NCBI GenBank assembly: GCA_000711775.1
Contig: ARYC01001302.1
Location: forward strand, 62,001 to 126,000
Length of the DNA stretch: 64,000 nucleotides
From: Oxytricha trifallax
Taxonomy: Eukaryota > Ciliophora > Spirotrichea > Sporadotrichida > Oxytrichidae
Direction: 5' to 3'
In this document: positions 37,258-49,406 of the stretch, piece after piece
How positions within the stretch are numbered: the stretch's first letter is position 1
Layout of the letters: every line of letters starts with the position of its first letter
The notes under the pieces: generated by a model
Database searches by the model: none
Seen by the model: the letters and a program-made list of their open reading frames with translations, nothing else
Told to the model about the DNA's origin: nothing
Position numbers and translations under genes: made by a program

Positions 37258-40200
37258 ATGCAAGTAAGTAACGCAAACAGCAACAATATCGAGATTGTAG
37301 AAAAGAAAGTGGATGTTGACTAAGCACTTCAAAGAATGAGAAGGCCCTTGAGCACTTCCATCAATTTAGAAGTTTATAGAGTGTACTCATTGCCAGAGTC
37401 ATGGAAGTCTAAAATTGTAAGTTTCAATTTTGCATTTCTTTTCAAATAAAATCTAACAACTTCTATGTATAGGATGATCCTAATGAGCAAGTTTATTCCT
37501 ATGAATTTGAAGTGTGTGGAATTAACATTAGAAATGCTAAAGTATTCCCTCGTGAGTTGTCAGAAGAAGAAAAAGCTGAGATTGAAGGTGCTAAGAATGT
37601 GAAGGGCAAATAACCACCACCCAAAGATCCAAAAAAGAAGGAAGAAGAGCCTTCAAAAGAGGAAATTGAAAGAGTGGAGAGAGAACGCAGAGAAAAAGAA
37701 GAAAAGGAAAGAAAGCTTAAGGAAGAATGGGATGCACTTGATGAGGAGACTAAATTTTACAGAACTAATGAAGATATATTCAAAGAGCCTTGCATCAAAT
37801 TTTAAAACGTTGGAGCTCATAAGAAAATAGAATGGCTAAATTAGTAGCTTGCTTAAGACATAGAAGATGTAGAGCAGAGAGCAATTCTTCAAGATGAGTT
37901 GGCAACTCAATAAAAGAGACTTTTCATTGGAAATGCAATTACTGCTAAAAATTCATATGAATTGATTGAATTTGAAGAGCAAGTTACAAAAAGATAAAGG
38001 TTGCTGGCTTAAATTTAACAAGCTTTGTCCACCAGAAGAAGAGATAACTGATCCTAAAGCTGCAGCTGCTAAAAAGGTTCCACCTAAAGGAGGCAAGTGA
38101 GCTCCAGCCGAAGATTTGAAATCTACTTTTGGTTATGCTTGGCTTAGTCTCGAAGATTTATTAGTTCCTGGAGGAAGTGAAACTAAGGAGAGAGTTATAT
38201 TGCAAACATGTCCACCTTTGGTTAAGAAAGCAGGTGAAGATGGAGTTGAGAGATATACTCAATCAGATGAATACGATCCTGTTTTTGAGAATGCAAGGAC
38301 ATATTTTTTCTTGAAAATTACTTTAACTGATCCAATAACTCCCAATATTCAAATTTTACATTGTTTTATCTTCATTAATTCAAGAATTTCCATAACCATT
38401 ACCTTAAGATGTCGTTCCAATTAAGCAATTCATAAAATGGCCATTTAGCAAAGACCCAACTGAAGGCTTTAAAAAGTAGATTTCCTTAGCAATAGAGTCC
38501 TTAGCCAAAGAATACTACAACACCTTCTAAAATGAGCTTGAATCAGAAATGAAAGGTGGAAAAACTGACAACGAGCTTACAGAATCATTTGAAGAGAAAA
38601 AGAAGGAATTTCTCTATGAAATTAACACCTCAGGCAAATACCATATCCTCAAAGAGAAACTTAAGAAGACTATAGTCAGAATAGTAAAAGAATACTTTAA
38701 AATGATTGGCTCAGTGAAAGGATTGAATAAAGAAGAGAAAGATCACTTTTACTCTACTCTATATTCTTACCTTGTTGATTAAATGAGATCTACTGTAAAA
38801 ACGTTGGCTGAAAGAAAGAGGAATGAATTGCATGAGAAAATTACAGTTCCCACAGATCTATTTATTAAGGAAAGAGACACCTTAATTGAACAGTAAACCA
38901 AAGAAACCTTGCCAGAGAGATACTTGAGACTTAGTTATGAATATGAACATTTCTATAATAATCTATAAGAAGCCGAAAATTACATGGTTAAGTATACTTA
39001 GATGTTTGAAGGTGATCCAGAAAAGATGCTTGAAATTGGAAAGTTCTACCTAAGAATAGGATTATAATTCTTTGTTTTAATTTAATATAAGGTAAACCAG
39101 AAAAAGCTAATGATTTTCTAAGAAATTCTTACTCTTTCCAAATTAAGAATTAAAATATTGCTTTAACTTATGCTTGCTATCTGATTAATTAGCAAAGAGC
39201 AAAGGAAGCAATCGTAATTTTGAATAAATTATCTTCTGAAAAATACAATAAAGACAAAGTCAATATTCTTTTAAGCTTAGCATATGAAATTGATGAGGAC
39301 TAATTGATGAGTGAAAAATACAGAGCACTAGGATTTTTAACCAGACAAAGATAACTTGGTCATCTTCATGAAGCAGGCACTACTTAATCATAAACACCAA
39401 CTTCTTAACCCCCAATTAAAATTCCTTAGGGATCAGCACCTCCTACCTATCCAGAACCAGATTTGACATTTTAATTGCAGAGCAAACCTGCATATGATAA
39501 TTAAAGAATTTCTGTTAATGATTTCAATTCTCTTTATTCAGAGGTAGGGCAATTCTTGTTAGATCTAGGATTTTCATAATTAGCAGAAAAAATGACTTCA
39601 AACATACAAAATACTGCTGATAATAAAGAAGCACATCTCTCAGTTCAAAATTTAAGAGGAAAAGTTAACTATTCAAGAAAAGCTTATGATAGAGCTAAAC
39701 AATAGTTGAAGGTCAACCTTAAGACATCTAATCAATTTTGATTTTTAATACTTATGGTTATTAAAACTACATTAAAAATTGAGAAAAAAATATTCTTAAT
39801 TCTAATCAATTATAAACATTGGTCATTGCCAATACTTCCTGAAAAACTACGGCAAAGCTGAATCTTAGTATTTAAAAGCTTTCAGAATAACATGCTTCAC
39901 CCAAATTGAAATTTAAGACGAATTTTTCTATATTGTAGGAATACATTTGATTTGGGAAAATAAATTATAATTAAATTAATCAAAATAATAATTCGTGGCA
40001 GTTATCTTTCTGGAAACCTTGACAATGTGGTACTTGTTCGATAGAGAATTCAAAATTAGCTGGACTTTACTATTGGCGGTACCCCTCTATCGCATCCCTA
40101 AAGCGAGATAACACGACTTTAATTTTAGCATTAAAACAACTAAACAAATCACCCAAAATTAAAGTCAAGTTAACTCGCTCCAGGGATGCGATAGAGGGTA

Positions 40201-40744
40201 CCGCCAATAGTAAAGTCCAGCTAATTTTGAATTTTCTATCGAACAAGTACCATATTGTCAAGGTTTCCAGAAAGTTAACTGCCACGAATTATTGTTTTGA
40301 TTAATTTAATTATAATTTATTTTCCCATATCAAATGTATTTCTACAATAATAGAATAGGTTAAGCTTTAATGGCTTAGAATAAATATATGGAAGCTCTAT
40401 CTTTCTTTGAGGAAGGTTTACTCTTTAAAAAGACATCTTTTGGGTACTTCATGCAAGGCTATTGCAGCGAAAAGTCTGATATAAGATATGCTAGAGAATA
40501 TGCGCTAAAATTACTTATTTAGGCAAATTATATGGACCCCACTAACCCAGATATATGGGGAACTCATTCCTTGATTAATGTTGTATTCTTTGAGCTTTAA
40601 AAGCTTTTCTAAACTTTGAATGAAGCCTTTAAACTAAAACTTAGCAATATCTTATATTCAAATTTATACCACTTTATATCCCCTTAATAATTGACATGTT
40701 AAAGAGGCAGTGGGAGTATGGAAGATATTAATATATTAGAATGA
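37258..40744 (+). CDS. CFAP70: CFAP70-like axonemal TPR protein
   Basis: CFAP70 is an outer-dynein-arm-linked ciliary protein with a C-terminal TPR array. Here the N-terminal half carries a charged linker (37600-37750) and then the family signature FGYAWLSLEDLLVPGG with TYFFLKITLTDPI. The C-terminal half (38990-40700) has TPR helices (GKPEKANDFLRNSYSF, IGHCQYFLKNYGKAESQYL, ALMAQNKYMEALSFFEEG, DIWGTHSLIN). The start is ATG 37258-37260; there is an intron at 37417-37472. Inserts at 38338-38401, 39061-39092 and 39933-40349 must be removed. A further frame change near 38010 and an in-frame TGA at 38098-38100 are unresolved. The end (TGA 40742-40744) is approximate. Confidence 0.85.
38338..38401. 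other. 64-bp TA-bounded IES in CFAP70
   Basis: TA at 38336-38337 and 38400-38401. After removal the protein reads LTDPIPQDVVPIKQFIKWPF in frame. The segment is AT-rich and lacks intron ends. Confidence 0.55.
39061..39092. other. 32-bp IES in CFAP70, AGG pointer
   Basis: AGG at 39058-39060 and 39090-39092. Removal joins KFYLRIG to KPEKANDFLRN. TA-based excision would not keep the frame, so this pointer is not TA. Confidence 0.7.
39738..39811. other. 74-bp candidate IES with 11-bp repeat, frame unresolved
   Basis: TCTAATCAATT occurs at 39727-39737 and 39801-39811, separating NLKTSNQ from IGHCQYFLKNYG. The AT-rich interior carries stops. Simple joining at the repeat leaves the two parts one base out of phase, so either another small insert or a base error is involved. 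Confidence 0.45.
39933..40349. mobile_element. Palindromic TA element, family 1, copy B (CFAP70 exon)
   Basis: 417 bp, arms of about 200 bp, tips TTGTAGGAATACATTTGAT, TA at 39931-39932 and 40348-40349. It splits a TPR exon; removing it with one TA gives IQDEFFYNRIGQALMAQNK. Internal sequence is close to copy A (GGTACCCCTCTATCGCAT, near both centres). Confidence 0.92.
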
Positions 40745-40992
40745 CACTTGATTATGCTTTCAAAGCTAGAGCAAGCAAAGATACAATGAGACATCAGAAA
40801 AAATGCGAAGAATTTGTAAAAGCAATCAAAGATTTCACAGATATTGACCAGATTAAGTAAAAATATCGCGAAATACTTGTTAAGAGCAATTGTCTAAAGG
40901 AAGAAGAGGACGTCTTATTTGAATATCTTATAAAGGACCAGGAGAGAATCAATGAAGAAACAAGATAAAAAAAGTTCTAATATTAATTATGA
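40696..40992 (+). CDS. Small hypothetical ORF, charged
   Basis: ATG 40696 to TGA 40990-40992, overlapping the CFAP70 tail in another frame. It codes for a basic, helical peptide (MTLDYAFKARASKDTMRHQ; EEFVKAIKDFTDIDQIKQK). Composition suggests real coding, perhaps an exon whose partner is separated by an IES. No family is recognised. Confidence 0.4.
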
Positions 40993-41115
40993 TTTTTAAG
41001 GCTTTTTGTGACACTTAAAGGACCTAAGAGCGAATTTCTATCAGCATAAATGAATAAAAAGAATTAATAATATAAATTCAAATTCAAAATATAGAAAGAG
41101 CAATCTTAAAACAAA

Positions 41116-41563
41116 ATGGAAGAAGAACAACTCGCTTACAATTCAGACTCAGGAGATGAACAAGTCGATATTCATAAGGTTCAAAACCTCCTAAAATTTT
41201 TTGACCTGCTTGAACTTTAAGCATCAACTTTAGAAGATTTTGCCATGCCTATATATAATTTAATAAATATAATTTTAGAAATGTTATAGTTTGAAGCTCG
41301 TTAGTGGCCGATGCTATAATCTCTGCCCCATTTTTAATTAACTTTTTTAAAAAACTTTTTTTTAATCAAATTTTTTTCATTTTTACTTACCAAAAATCAT
41401 GAATCTCAAATCCATTTTGATTATCATAGTTCCATATAAATTTATCACTAATCTTTTTTGCTTTTTTTGGGTGCCTATTTTTGATTCCTTATCTGATTTT
41501 TTTAGGGAAAAAATTTTTTTTGAAAAAAAAAGAACATTGTTCTGAATCCTCCCAGAATATACC
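41116..41563 (+). repeat. Dispersed ORF-bearing repeat, copy 1
   Basis: Homologous to 54957-55444 in the opposite orientation. The first part codes for a short protein (MEEEQLAYNSDSGDEQV, then NLLKFFDLLELQASTLEDF); the second part is a T-rich tract with shared blocks such as GATGCTATAATCTCTGCCC and CCTCCCAGAATATACC. The pair suggests a low-copy mobile or germline repeat; ends and family are unknown. Confidence 0.6.
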
Positions 41564-41822
41564 AAAATCAATTAGGATTTCATGCATGCTTTATATGATA
41601 ATTTTCAAATATACTTAATTTAAGTTAAATATACTCATTATAATTAAGAGTAACGGGACCATTATTAAATAATGGTCCCACATTAAATTTAAATCAAACA
41701 TATAGTTAAAAGTACTTAATCAAAAAAAAAATTAAAACTTCAGTTTTAGGATCTTCTATCATAGATCTCAAGATAGAGGAATCCTAAAATTTTAAAAGTT
41801 TTTAAAGATTGTAATTGACGCC

Positions 41823-42476
41823 ATGTCTGATGATGCTTCTCAAGTAGGTTGGATAAGATAGTTCTGCTCTCTTGAGGGTCACGAATTCTTGACAGAGGTA
41901 GATGAAGACTACATCAAGGATCAATTCAATCTCTATGGTCTGCAAGCAACTTTCCCCAAGGACAAATTTAAGACTTGCGTGAAAATGATTTTATCTCCTA
42001 TGGCTCCAAACGAAGAGGATCTTGCAGATGAGCACTTACTAGAGTTGAATCAAGAGTCAAGCGATTTATATGGTATAATTCACGCTAGATACATTTAGAC
42101 ACCTAGAGGTATCGCTAAAATTTATCAGAAATATCTCTCTGGCGTATTCGGATATTGCCCAAGAGCTCTGTGCGATAAGCAAAAGGTACTTCCAGTAGGT
42201 TTAAGTGATGCTCTCAAGACATCAAGGTTCAAGGTATTCTGTCTAAGATGCGAAGAATTTTACCTACCTAAGCACAGAAATGTAAATATCGATGGAGCTT
42301 ATTTCGGTACTAGCTTCCCACACATGTTTTTAAAACACTATCCAGAAGCAGTAATCCTACCTCCTAAAATCTATCTGTATGAACCAAAGATTAGTGGTTT
42401 CAAGTTTCACTGTAAGAGAGGGTCCAGTTCTTCGAACTAGCAAAGGGCACAATAAAATATGGTGAGGAATCCTTGA
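41823..42476 (+). CDS. CSNK2B: Casein kinase II regulatory (beta) subunit
   Basis: An intronless gene of 217 codons, the usual length. CK2 beta dimerises and holds two catalytic alpha subunits. Visible: WIRQFCSLEGHEFLTEVDEDYI, DQFNLYGL (helical domain), acidic loop NEEDLADE, LYGIIHARYI, then the zinc ribbon CPRALC...CLRCEEFYLP with LPVGLSD, and DGAYFGTSFPHMFL. It ends with a short Ser/Gln tail at TGA 42474-42476. No IES is needed: the frame is intact from ATG 41823. Confidence 0.96.
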
Positions 42477-42652
42477 CTGGGATTGATAAGGAAAAGCTTT
42501 TCAAAGAGTCAAATATTGAAAATTAGTAAAATCATTAAGAAAAATAGAATAATACCAGAGGTAGAAAGAGATGAAATGAATCTATGAATAAATATATAAC
42601 ACTAATTTTCATATTGCGTTCGATTAAATTTGAAAAAATTATAAATCATTAT

Positions 42653-42916
42653 AAAATCCCATAGATCAATTAAGACATGAGAATTGGTGTTAAGAACAAT
42701 TAAATTAAGAATTAATTATTATTGGCGTATAATTAAAATGTTTGGGCTAATTATTAAAACTATTGGCTCGATTAATTGTCCTTATAAAGTAATCCAATCA
42801 GGCTGTGTGAATTTGATTTTAGCCTGATTATTTATATTATTAGCCAATTAAAATTAATTTTTAATCTAATTGTTCTTAACTCCTATCCTCGCTTCTTAAT
42901 TGATCTATGGGGTTTT
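42653..42916. repeat. 264-bp imperfect inverted repeat
   Basis: Arms of about 90 bp start with CCCATAGATCAATTAAGA and pair with the right end (TCTTAATTGATCTATGGGG). The outer bases read AAAATCCC on the left and GGGGTTTT on the right. It lies in the intergenic spacer between CK2 beta and the K+ channel. No ORF; probably a MITE-type element or an intergenic IES. Confidence 0.7.
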
Positions 42917-43030
42917 AATTGACTATTTACATTTAAAAAAGTGATATATCTAATTTAGACAGACAGATTATTAATCGTAATTTAAATATTGATTTATTTT
43001 TATATATTATAGCTAAAAAACAGAAGTGTG

Positions 43031-46000
43031 ATGAACAATTTCAATTTTTAGAAAAAATAAGGACAACACTTCAATGGTGATGTAACTTTTAACTTTGAAA
43101 AGGGTATTGGGAATAGGTCGTCGTTCATGAGTAGAGATCGAGAAAATTCATTTGATGAGCATATGCTTTACTGATATCCTTAACCAGTTTAAACAAACAG
43201 ATCTAGCAGGGTTGGAGTTCAAACTTAACAATCAATAAGGCGATAAATTACAAATGATTTGCATCATAACTTTATTTTGACAGATGAGAGAAGGTAAGAT
43301 TCTTCAAAAGCACTTGCTGTACGTAGCTCAAATCGACTGAAAAGAAGAGGGAAAATTTTTTAAAGCAAGGAAATGTATAGAAAAAGTAAAAATAATTCAA
43401 TCGTTCCATTCAATTAAATTGATACTACCATGGAAAATTAAACTACCTTGGTCATTTCAAACTTACCATAAACTGAAATGACTCAAGTTGATCTTTATAA
43501 AGAGGAATCATCCCCAAAATCGATTACAAATAATGCATCGATATCTGTGAATGGTTAAAGATTATAATTACGCAGATCTGCTGTTTCTATTGATAAAAGT
43601 ACATTTACCTCCTAAATTAAATAAGAGATATTATTAATTAAATTATAAAGTATTTAAAAGACCTTCATATCTCAGTAGGCAGATAATTATTCAGAGAGGA
43701 AAATGGATCTCAACCTTTTTGCTTGAGAAGACATAGGTCTGAGATTTAATCTATTTCTTGTTTCTACACAGCTCAATCAAACTAATCATATTTAATATCT
43801 TTATTATAGTTATGAAAACTTTTATATATTTGTAAGACAAAAAATGTGTGCTGCAAACTCTAAAATTGATGGAATTAAATTAATAAGATTGGAATATAAG
43901 TAAGATGCCTCTTTATTCTATTAACTTATTGGTGGGACAAAAAAGATTCTTAACCACTTCTCAAATTTAATTCCAATTTTACAAGTGATGTTAAAAACTT
44001 CCTTGGTTAAAATAAGCAAAATATCTTTTAGATATTTTTGAAAATTAAAAAATTCCAAATAAATTTATTCAGATATGTCACCACAAAAATGTTGGGTAAT
44101 CTAGTTTTATATAGTGATATGTTATAATTAATTTTAAATTATATTCCATTCTAAAAAATAAGAGAAGTAAAAGATGGAGAATAAGAGCTATTCTCTTTGC
44201 AAACTAGTAATTTACATAATCTCATATATCAAGAAAAAGTTAATTAGGCAGTAATAGATAAAAAAGAAAAGTAGAACAAAAATGCATTATTTAAAGCACT
44301 AGCTAACATGAATGCTGAAAATGAAATTAAACAAGAAAGAATTTAGTATTTATGGGGTAAGGTCCGTGCTTATGTAATGGGAAATAAATTTGTGAGAAGG
44401 ATTAAAACTTCAACAGAACTTAGAAATATGCAATCATTAAAAGGTATTACAGATAAACGGTAAAAAATTGTTAGAGTCTTTAGACGACGATGGCTACAAT
44501 AATAGCAAAAAATTCAAATGCTTAATTGATTATAACTCAAAATTCATGATCTTTTGGGAATTTCATATAGCCTGTGTTTTCTTAATTAGTTTTTGGCTTA
44601 TCCCTGTAAATTTTGCAACAATGATGAAGTATAGAGATTCTTTTCGATAAGCTGAGCTTTACATTGATTTTGTAATACTTTTTGATATTTTCATAAACTG
44701 CGTCTCCTAAACTATAATAGATGTTGAGATACCATTTATCTTAGAGATTCATTTCTCGCTTACTTGAAATCTTATTTGATTATTGACGCTCTTAGTGTGA
44801 TGCCAGGACTTTTTACTCTTGAAACTGTAGTGGTTGTCTACGTATTTAAGCTATAATATATAAATCTTTAAAAATATAGATTTTTTAATTTTATTCAGAT
44901 ATCTGAGAATCAAGCGTTACTTGAATTTTTTCAAATTACTATTCAAGCATACAGGCAATGTTTTTTCCTATAATAACAATCATAAAGTCATAGTTTTAAA
45001 AATTATAAGTATCATTAGGATTATTATGATATTTTACTTTCTATTTCACTTACTTTCTTGCATGTGGCTCTATATAGGAGAGATTTAATCTTAAAATTAG
45101 GATGGCTGGATTAATGACTCAGATCTTCATTATTTCAAAAATATAATTTAGTAAGTGATTTATAAGAAATAATTTTGAGTAAATTTATGAGAAAAAACTA
45201 ACTTAATTTTAAACAACTGACTCTTAAATGATAATTACTTATAAATTTTTTCAATATTTAATTATTAAATTTACTTCTATCATTCTTTAGACAATTTGTT
45301 CATTAATAAATGATTGGATTTAACAATCAAAAGTTAAAATTTATTCACTTAATTTACAATGGACTATTTGTATTTTCAATAATTGGTACAAAAACGAACC
45401 TTTATAAGGAATTTTTATATACCAACTTCAGTCACACTTTAGCTAAGGACAAAGCTTTCAAGTTTATGCATCAAATCACTTTACTATATCTTGACTTCCT
45501 TCGCTACTTTAGGATTTGGAGACTTCTCAGCCGGTCTAAATTTTGATCAATGCCTTTTCGTTATATGTTATATGATGTTTCTACAACAAATGTTTTCCTT
45601 TTTCTCTATGTAATTCAGATCTTAATTCGCTAGTGCAGAAATTATAAGCAATCCTTAGTAAATTCTTGATGAAACTAAGGGAGAACTTGAGCTTTTGTTT
45701 ATGAAAATTTCGAAGCTTAAAAACACTGGAAAATTTAAAAGAAATGTTGTCAAATAAGCCCTATTAGATATTGAGCTGTCATTTAAGTATTACTTCAAGT
45801 TAATTAAGCAAGATTCATTTTACTAACTTTTACCACCCAGACTAAAGTAAAAACTAATGATAGAACTTTACAAACCTTACCTTCAAAAATTTTCCTATTT
45901 CTTTGAAGATTAAGAACGATAGTACTATGCAGATACTTAATATATCAGTAAAATTATTAGGAACTTAAATTGTCAAATTCATGGTCCAGAAACCACTTTT

Positions 46001-46777
46001 ATATAGCCAAGCTAACATTTTAAATATTTTTACTTCATATATTCTGGAAAAATTGATGTTTACGATAAGCATGATAATTTGCTCATTCAATACATAGCAG
46101 GAGGATTCTTTGGAGAGCAGGAAATAATTTTTAAATTGAAATCAAATTATAACTTTAGAATTTCAGATCAAGGTCCTGCTGTTCTTCTATGTATAAATGA
46201 AAAGAAACTTTGCAAAATTTTGAAAAATTATAAAGAATCCCTTATTTATCTAGGGACTGTGGCTTATGAAAGAAGACACTATCTAAGGGAGCAATATTAA
46301 TAATTATATTTTACTTTTATCTAACTTGCGGAGTAAGTAAACCCAATGTCTTCAAGATACTAATAAACAGCAACTCTATGCTTTACTGAAATTCTAGCAA
46401 CCAGAGCAGATTATTTCAAAGCAATAGATTTTATCAAAGTTTATGGTTAGCATCTAACGAAACTCAGATTTCAAACAATGAATTAAAGGTAGCAGTAAAA
46501 GTAGCAGCAAGCTTTCACAGATTTAATTTTGGAAGAATCACTTGAAGAATCTGAAAGCTCTTCAAATTAAAACAGTGTGAGTGAGCCATCTGAATAGCAG
46601 TCACAGTACAGTAGTAAAAGAGTGAAAATCGAAAACATAGAATCCTACAGGCATTATGACGATGAATTTTATTCTATATCTGTTGATGAGATTGATTACT
46701 CAATGATTGATGTTTAAAAGATACAGTTTAACAAATATGTAAATATTGCTTAAAAAACTCAATAGTATCTAAAATGA
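43031..46777 (+). CDS. Voltage-gated K+ channel with cyclic-nucleotide-binding domain
   Basis: EAG/CNG-like ion channel of the plasma or ciliary membrane. The cytosolic N-terminus is polar (43031-44460). Membrane part: S1 near 44540-44600 (WEFHIACVFLISFWLIPVN), S2-S3 (44660-44720 and 44760-44850), S4/S5 with FRYLRIKRYLNFF, S5 IFYFLFHLLSCMWLYIGE (45030-45085), pore with selectivity filter TLGFGD (about 45510), S6 ICYMMFLQQMFSFFSM. A C-linker (PPRLKQKLMIELYKPYLQKF) and the cNMP fold (GKIDVYDKHDNLLIQYIAGG, FFGEQEIIF) follow. The tail is acidic and Ser/Gln-rich; stop TGA 46775-46777. Several insertions disrupt the pore region (45130-45330) and N-terminus; an in-frame TGA is at 43172-43174. Confidence 0.87.
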
Positions 46778-46894
46778 ATTAATTTTCAAAAGTTTAAGAT
46801 ATTTTTCTAAACAAAATAATTTTTCCTTTTAAATTTTCATAGAATTTATCATATTCTTGTTTTATAATTAATTTACCCCTTTACTCTGTTTCAC

Positions 46895-47592
46895 ATGAAC
46901 GAGTTAGTATCTTTGGCAAAAGAAAAGTTCGAACAATCAAATTTAAATTTCAAGCAACTCGACACACTATCGCTTAAATTTGCTCGCTTCAACAACACTG
47001 TAGATTACACTTAAAGTGCCTTGGAGCCCTCAAGACAAATAACTTCTCAATCACTTTCTCTCTTTTCGGAAAATTAAGACAAAATACTATTCAATCACTG
47101 CAAAACAAAGCTTATCAAACTGCAAGACGCCAGACAAATATAATTAAACTTACTGATCACAAAATATTAAGAGAAAAATTCAAAAGACTTAATATGAGAA
47201 CTTAAGAAGTCAATTAGATACATGGGGGATATGCTGCTATTGACATTAAAGATTAGGTAAATTTACATAGAGTAATCAAAGAGGTGAGGAGGGATTAGTT
47301 AAACTTTTCCAATATCAAATTTGAAACATAAAATTTATAATTTAATATATTTTTGTAAACCCTTGACAATCAATAAATTTAAGGCATAATAAACAGATCG
47401 CAGTAGTTTTAAGAATTGCTGGAAGAGACTAAAGTTGAGGATAATCCAAATATGCTACATGTAGATAAGCAAGTATTTCAAAGTGAGATAGATCTAAGCA
47501 AGGAGTCTTCTATGGATATTTAAATTTAAATATACTTAAATTTATTATAGAATATTAACGAGACTATAAAAGAATTCATTGATGGCAGTTGA
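46895..47592 (+). CDS. Small coiled-coil protein
   Basis: ATG 46895 opens about 100 codons (MNELVSLAKEKFEQSNLNFK) of helical, Leu/Lys/Gln heptad character. After a frame change or intron near 47195-47260 and an AT-rich gap (47330-47380) comes a second helical block (QELLEETKVEDNPNMLHVDK) ending at TGA 47590-47592. SNARE-like length and layout are suggestive but no SNARE layer or anchor was seen, so the family remains unknown. Codons ending in C are more frequent than in its neighbours. Confidence 0.45.
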
Positions 47593-47857
47593 TCTCATAT
47601 TTTAATTATAAAATTACATTGTAAAAATTAACTAACATTAGTTGTTATAATATAACCTATGAAATCGAATATAAAACAATTCTTAATTCAAATAAGCTAG
47701 ATAATTATTTTATTAGATTTTAATATAAGATATATTCTCAACGTTGATATTTATTCTGCTTTTAGATTGCAGCTTATTATTAATAAAATGAATTAATTAA
47801 GATTCAAAATATAACAAATATTAGTATTGTAATGTTGTTTATTATAAAATAAAGAAT

Positions 47858-49213
47858 TCAATATGATAATTTGCAACAAGTTTTAATTAGGTTTGTAGAA
47901 TTAAACAATTAAAAAATAAATACTCTAAATTAATAAACTATCAAATTTTAAGTCCTTTATAATTCACATACTTTCTAATTTAAGCAAGAGATAATTTAAA
48001 CATTAAACTTTTAAATTTTAATTTTTTTGTAATACTACTAATATTACTTTTAAGCTTCCTGTATCAGATTGATACGAGAAAGTTACTTAGAATTTTAAGA
48101 GAGGCCTTGCATACGTTACGATTAGTTCTATTAGGCTTGAGTTGTTTAGTACATTTATTGCTGAGTATTTTGATCTCCTAGTTTGGTTTACTAAATCATG
48201 CTGTATTCAAAAACCTAAGTATTTATATTATAAAGATAATTAAATCAAATTCTAGTAGAACATATGATTTCAGTTAATCAGCAGTTATTTAAATTTTATA
48301 AATAAGATAATTTATATTTTGCTTCTTATTACTATTCTAAGTGCTATAAAATTATTTTAAAATCTGATATATCGCCATTAAATAAACAAAGAAATAATTA
48401 TACAATTAGCTAAAATATGATAATTTTGGTGAATAAATTGATTAATCAAGATTACACATGTTTAATAATAAATATTAAAATAAATATATATTTTTAGGCA
48501 CTCTACCGCATATTTTTATGCATAAACCTGTTTTGCGGTAGAGTACCTTAATAATATAATTAAATTTAAATAAATAAATAAATATAGCATTACTTTTTCT
48601 AAAGAAAGCATAATGCATTTAATTTTAATACTAATGATTAAATAAAGTAGCGTGTAACTTTAGTAAGAATCAGAATTTTAATTTTTAACTTTTTGTAAAT
48701 AAGAATGATAAATTTTAATAATTCATTATATTTATAAAATGTATTATTCATTCTTTAGAAAAAGTAATGCTATATTTATTTATTTTTATTTAAATTTAAT
48801 TATATTATTAAGGTACTCTACCGCAAAACAGATTTATACATAAAAATATGCGGTAGAGTGCCTAAAAATATATATTTATTTTAATATTTATTATTAAACA
48901 TGTGTAATCTTGATTAATCAATTTATTCACCAAAATTATCATATTTTAGCTAAATTAAAAATAGATTAAAAATATTTCACTTATAGTTTTAAAGTTTAAA
49001 TTGCTGAGATTGTTACACAGGATTTAATTAGCGTTTGTTAGTTTATGAATGTGGCATACTATTTTCACTCATTAATATTAGCGCAGTTTCAAATGGTCTG
49101 CTTGTAAGGGCTTTCTGATTTTACTCCACTAAATTCAACTTATTCTGACGGTTTTCATTAGTGAATTAGTTGTTCTATTAGAGGTAGGTCTAATAAAACT
49201 ATGCTTGTTTCAT
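47858..49213 (-). CDS. Gln/Asn-rich hypothetical protein, interrupted
   Basis: The minus strand opens at ATG 49211-49213 (MKQAQFYQTYLQQNNQF), runs for about 80 codons, is interrupted by a 544-bp palindrome and AT-rich DNA, and resumes near 48230 with MIQQTKLGDQNTQQQM and a Gln-rich helix (QRMQGLSQNSKQLSRIN). Stop TGA 47858-47860. Exact exon borders around the insert are not resolved. Unknown function. Confidence 0.45.
48409..48952. mobile_element. 544-bp palindrome with TA flanks and nested inverted repeats
   Basis: The arms (about 260 bp) mirror each other; tips GCTAAAATATGATAATTTTGG with TA at 48407-48408 and 48951-48952. Each arm contains its own smaller inverted repeat, GGCACTCTACCGCA facing TGCGGTAGAGTACC, so the element is a palindrome of hairpins. 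No ORF. It splits the Q-rich gene, probably within an intron. Confidence 0.8.
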
Positions 49214-49406
49214 TTAGTTTAAGTTATTTGTTGCATTTTAAAACCCAAAAAAATAATTTAATTATATTTAAATTATAGTCATTTTAATTATTGTTCATGA
49301 TTGAAAATATAATAAATACTTGAAGATAATTGAAGAATATATATTAAATTGTGAAGCTAAGATAAAGATTATATATTTCTTCTAAATATTAAAGAAAAGG
49401 AGAAAC
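49214..49406. other. AT-rich spacer
   Basis: Nothing recognisable between the Q-rich gene and the end of the coiled-coil gene. Confidence 0.5.
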
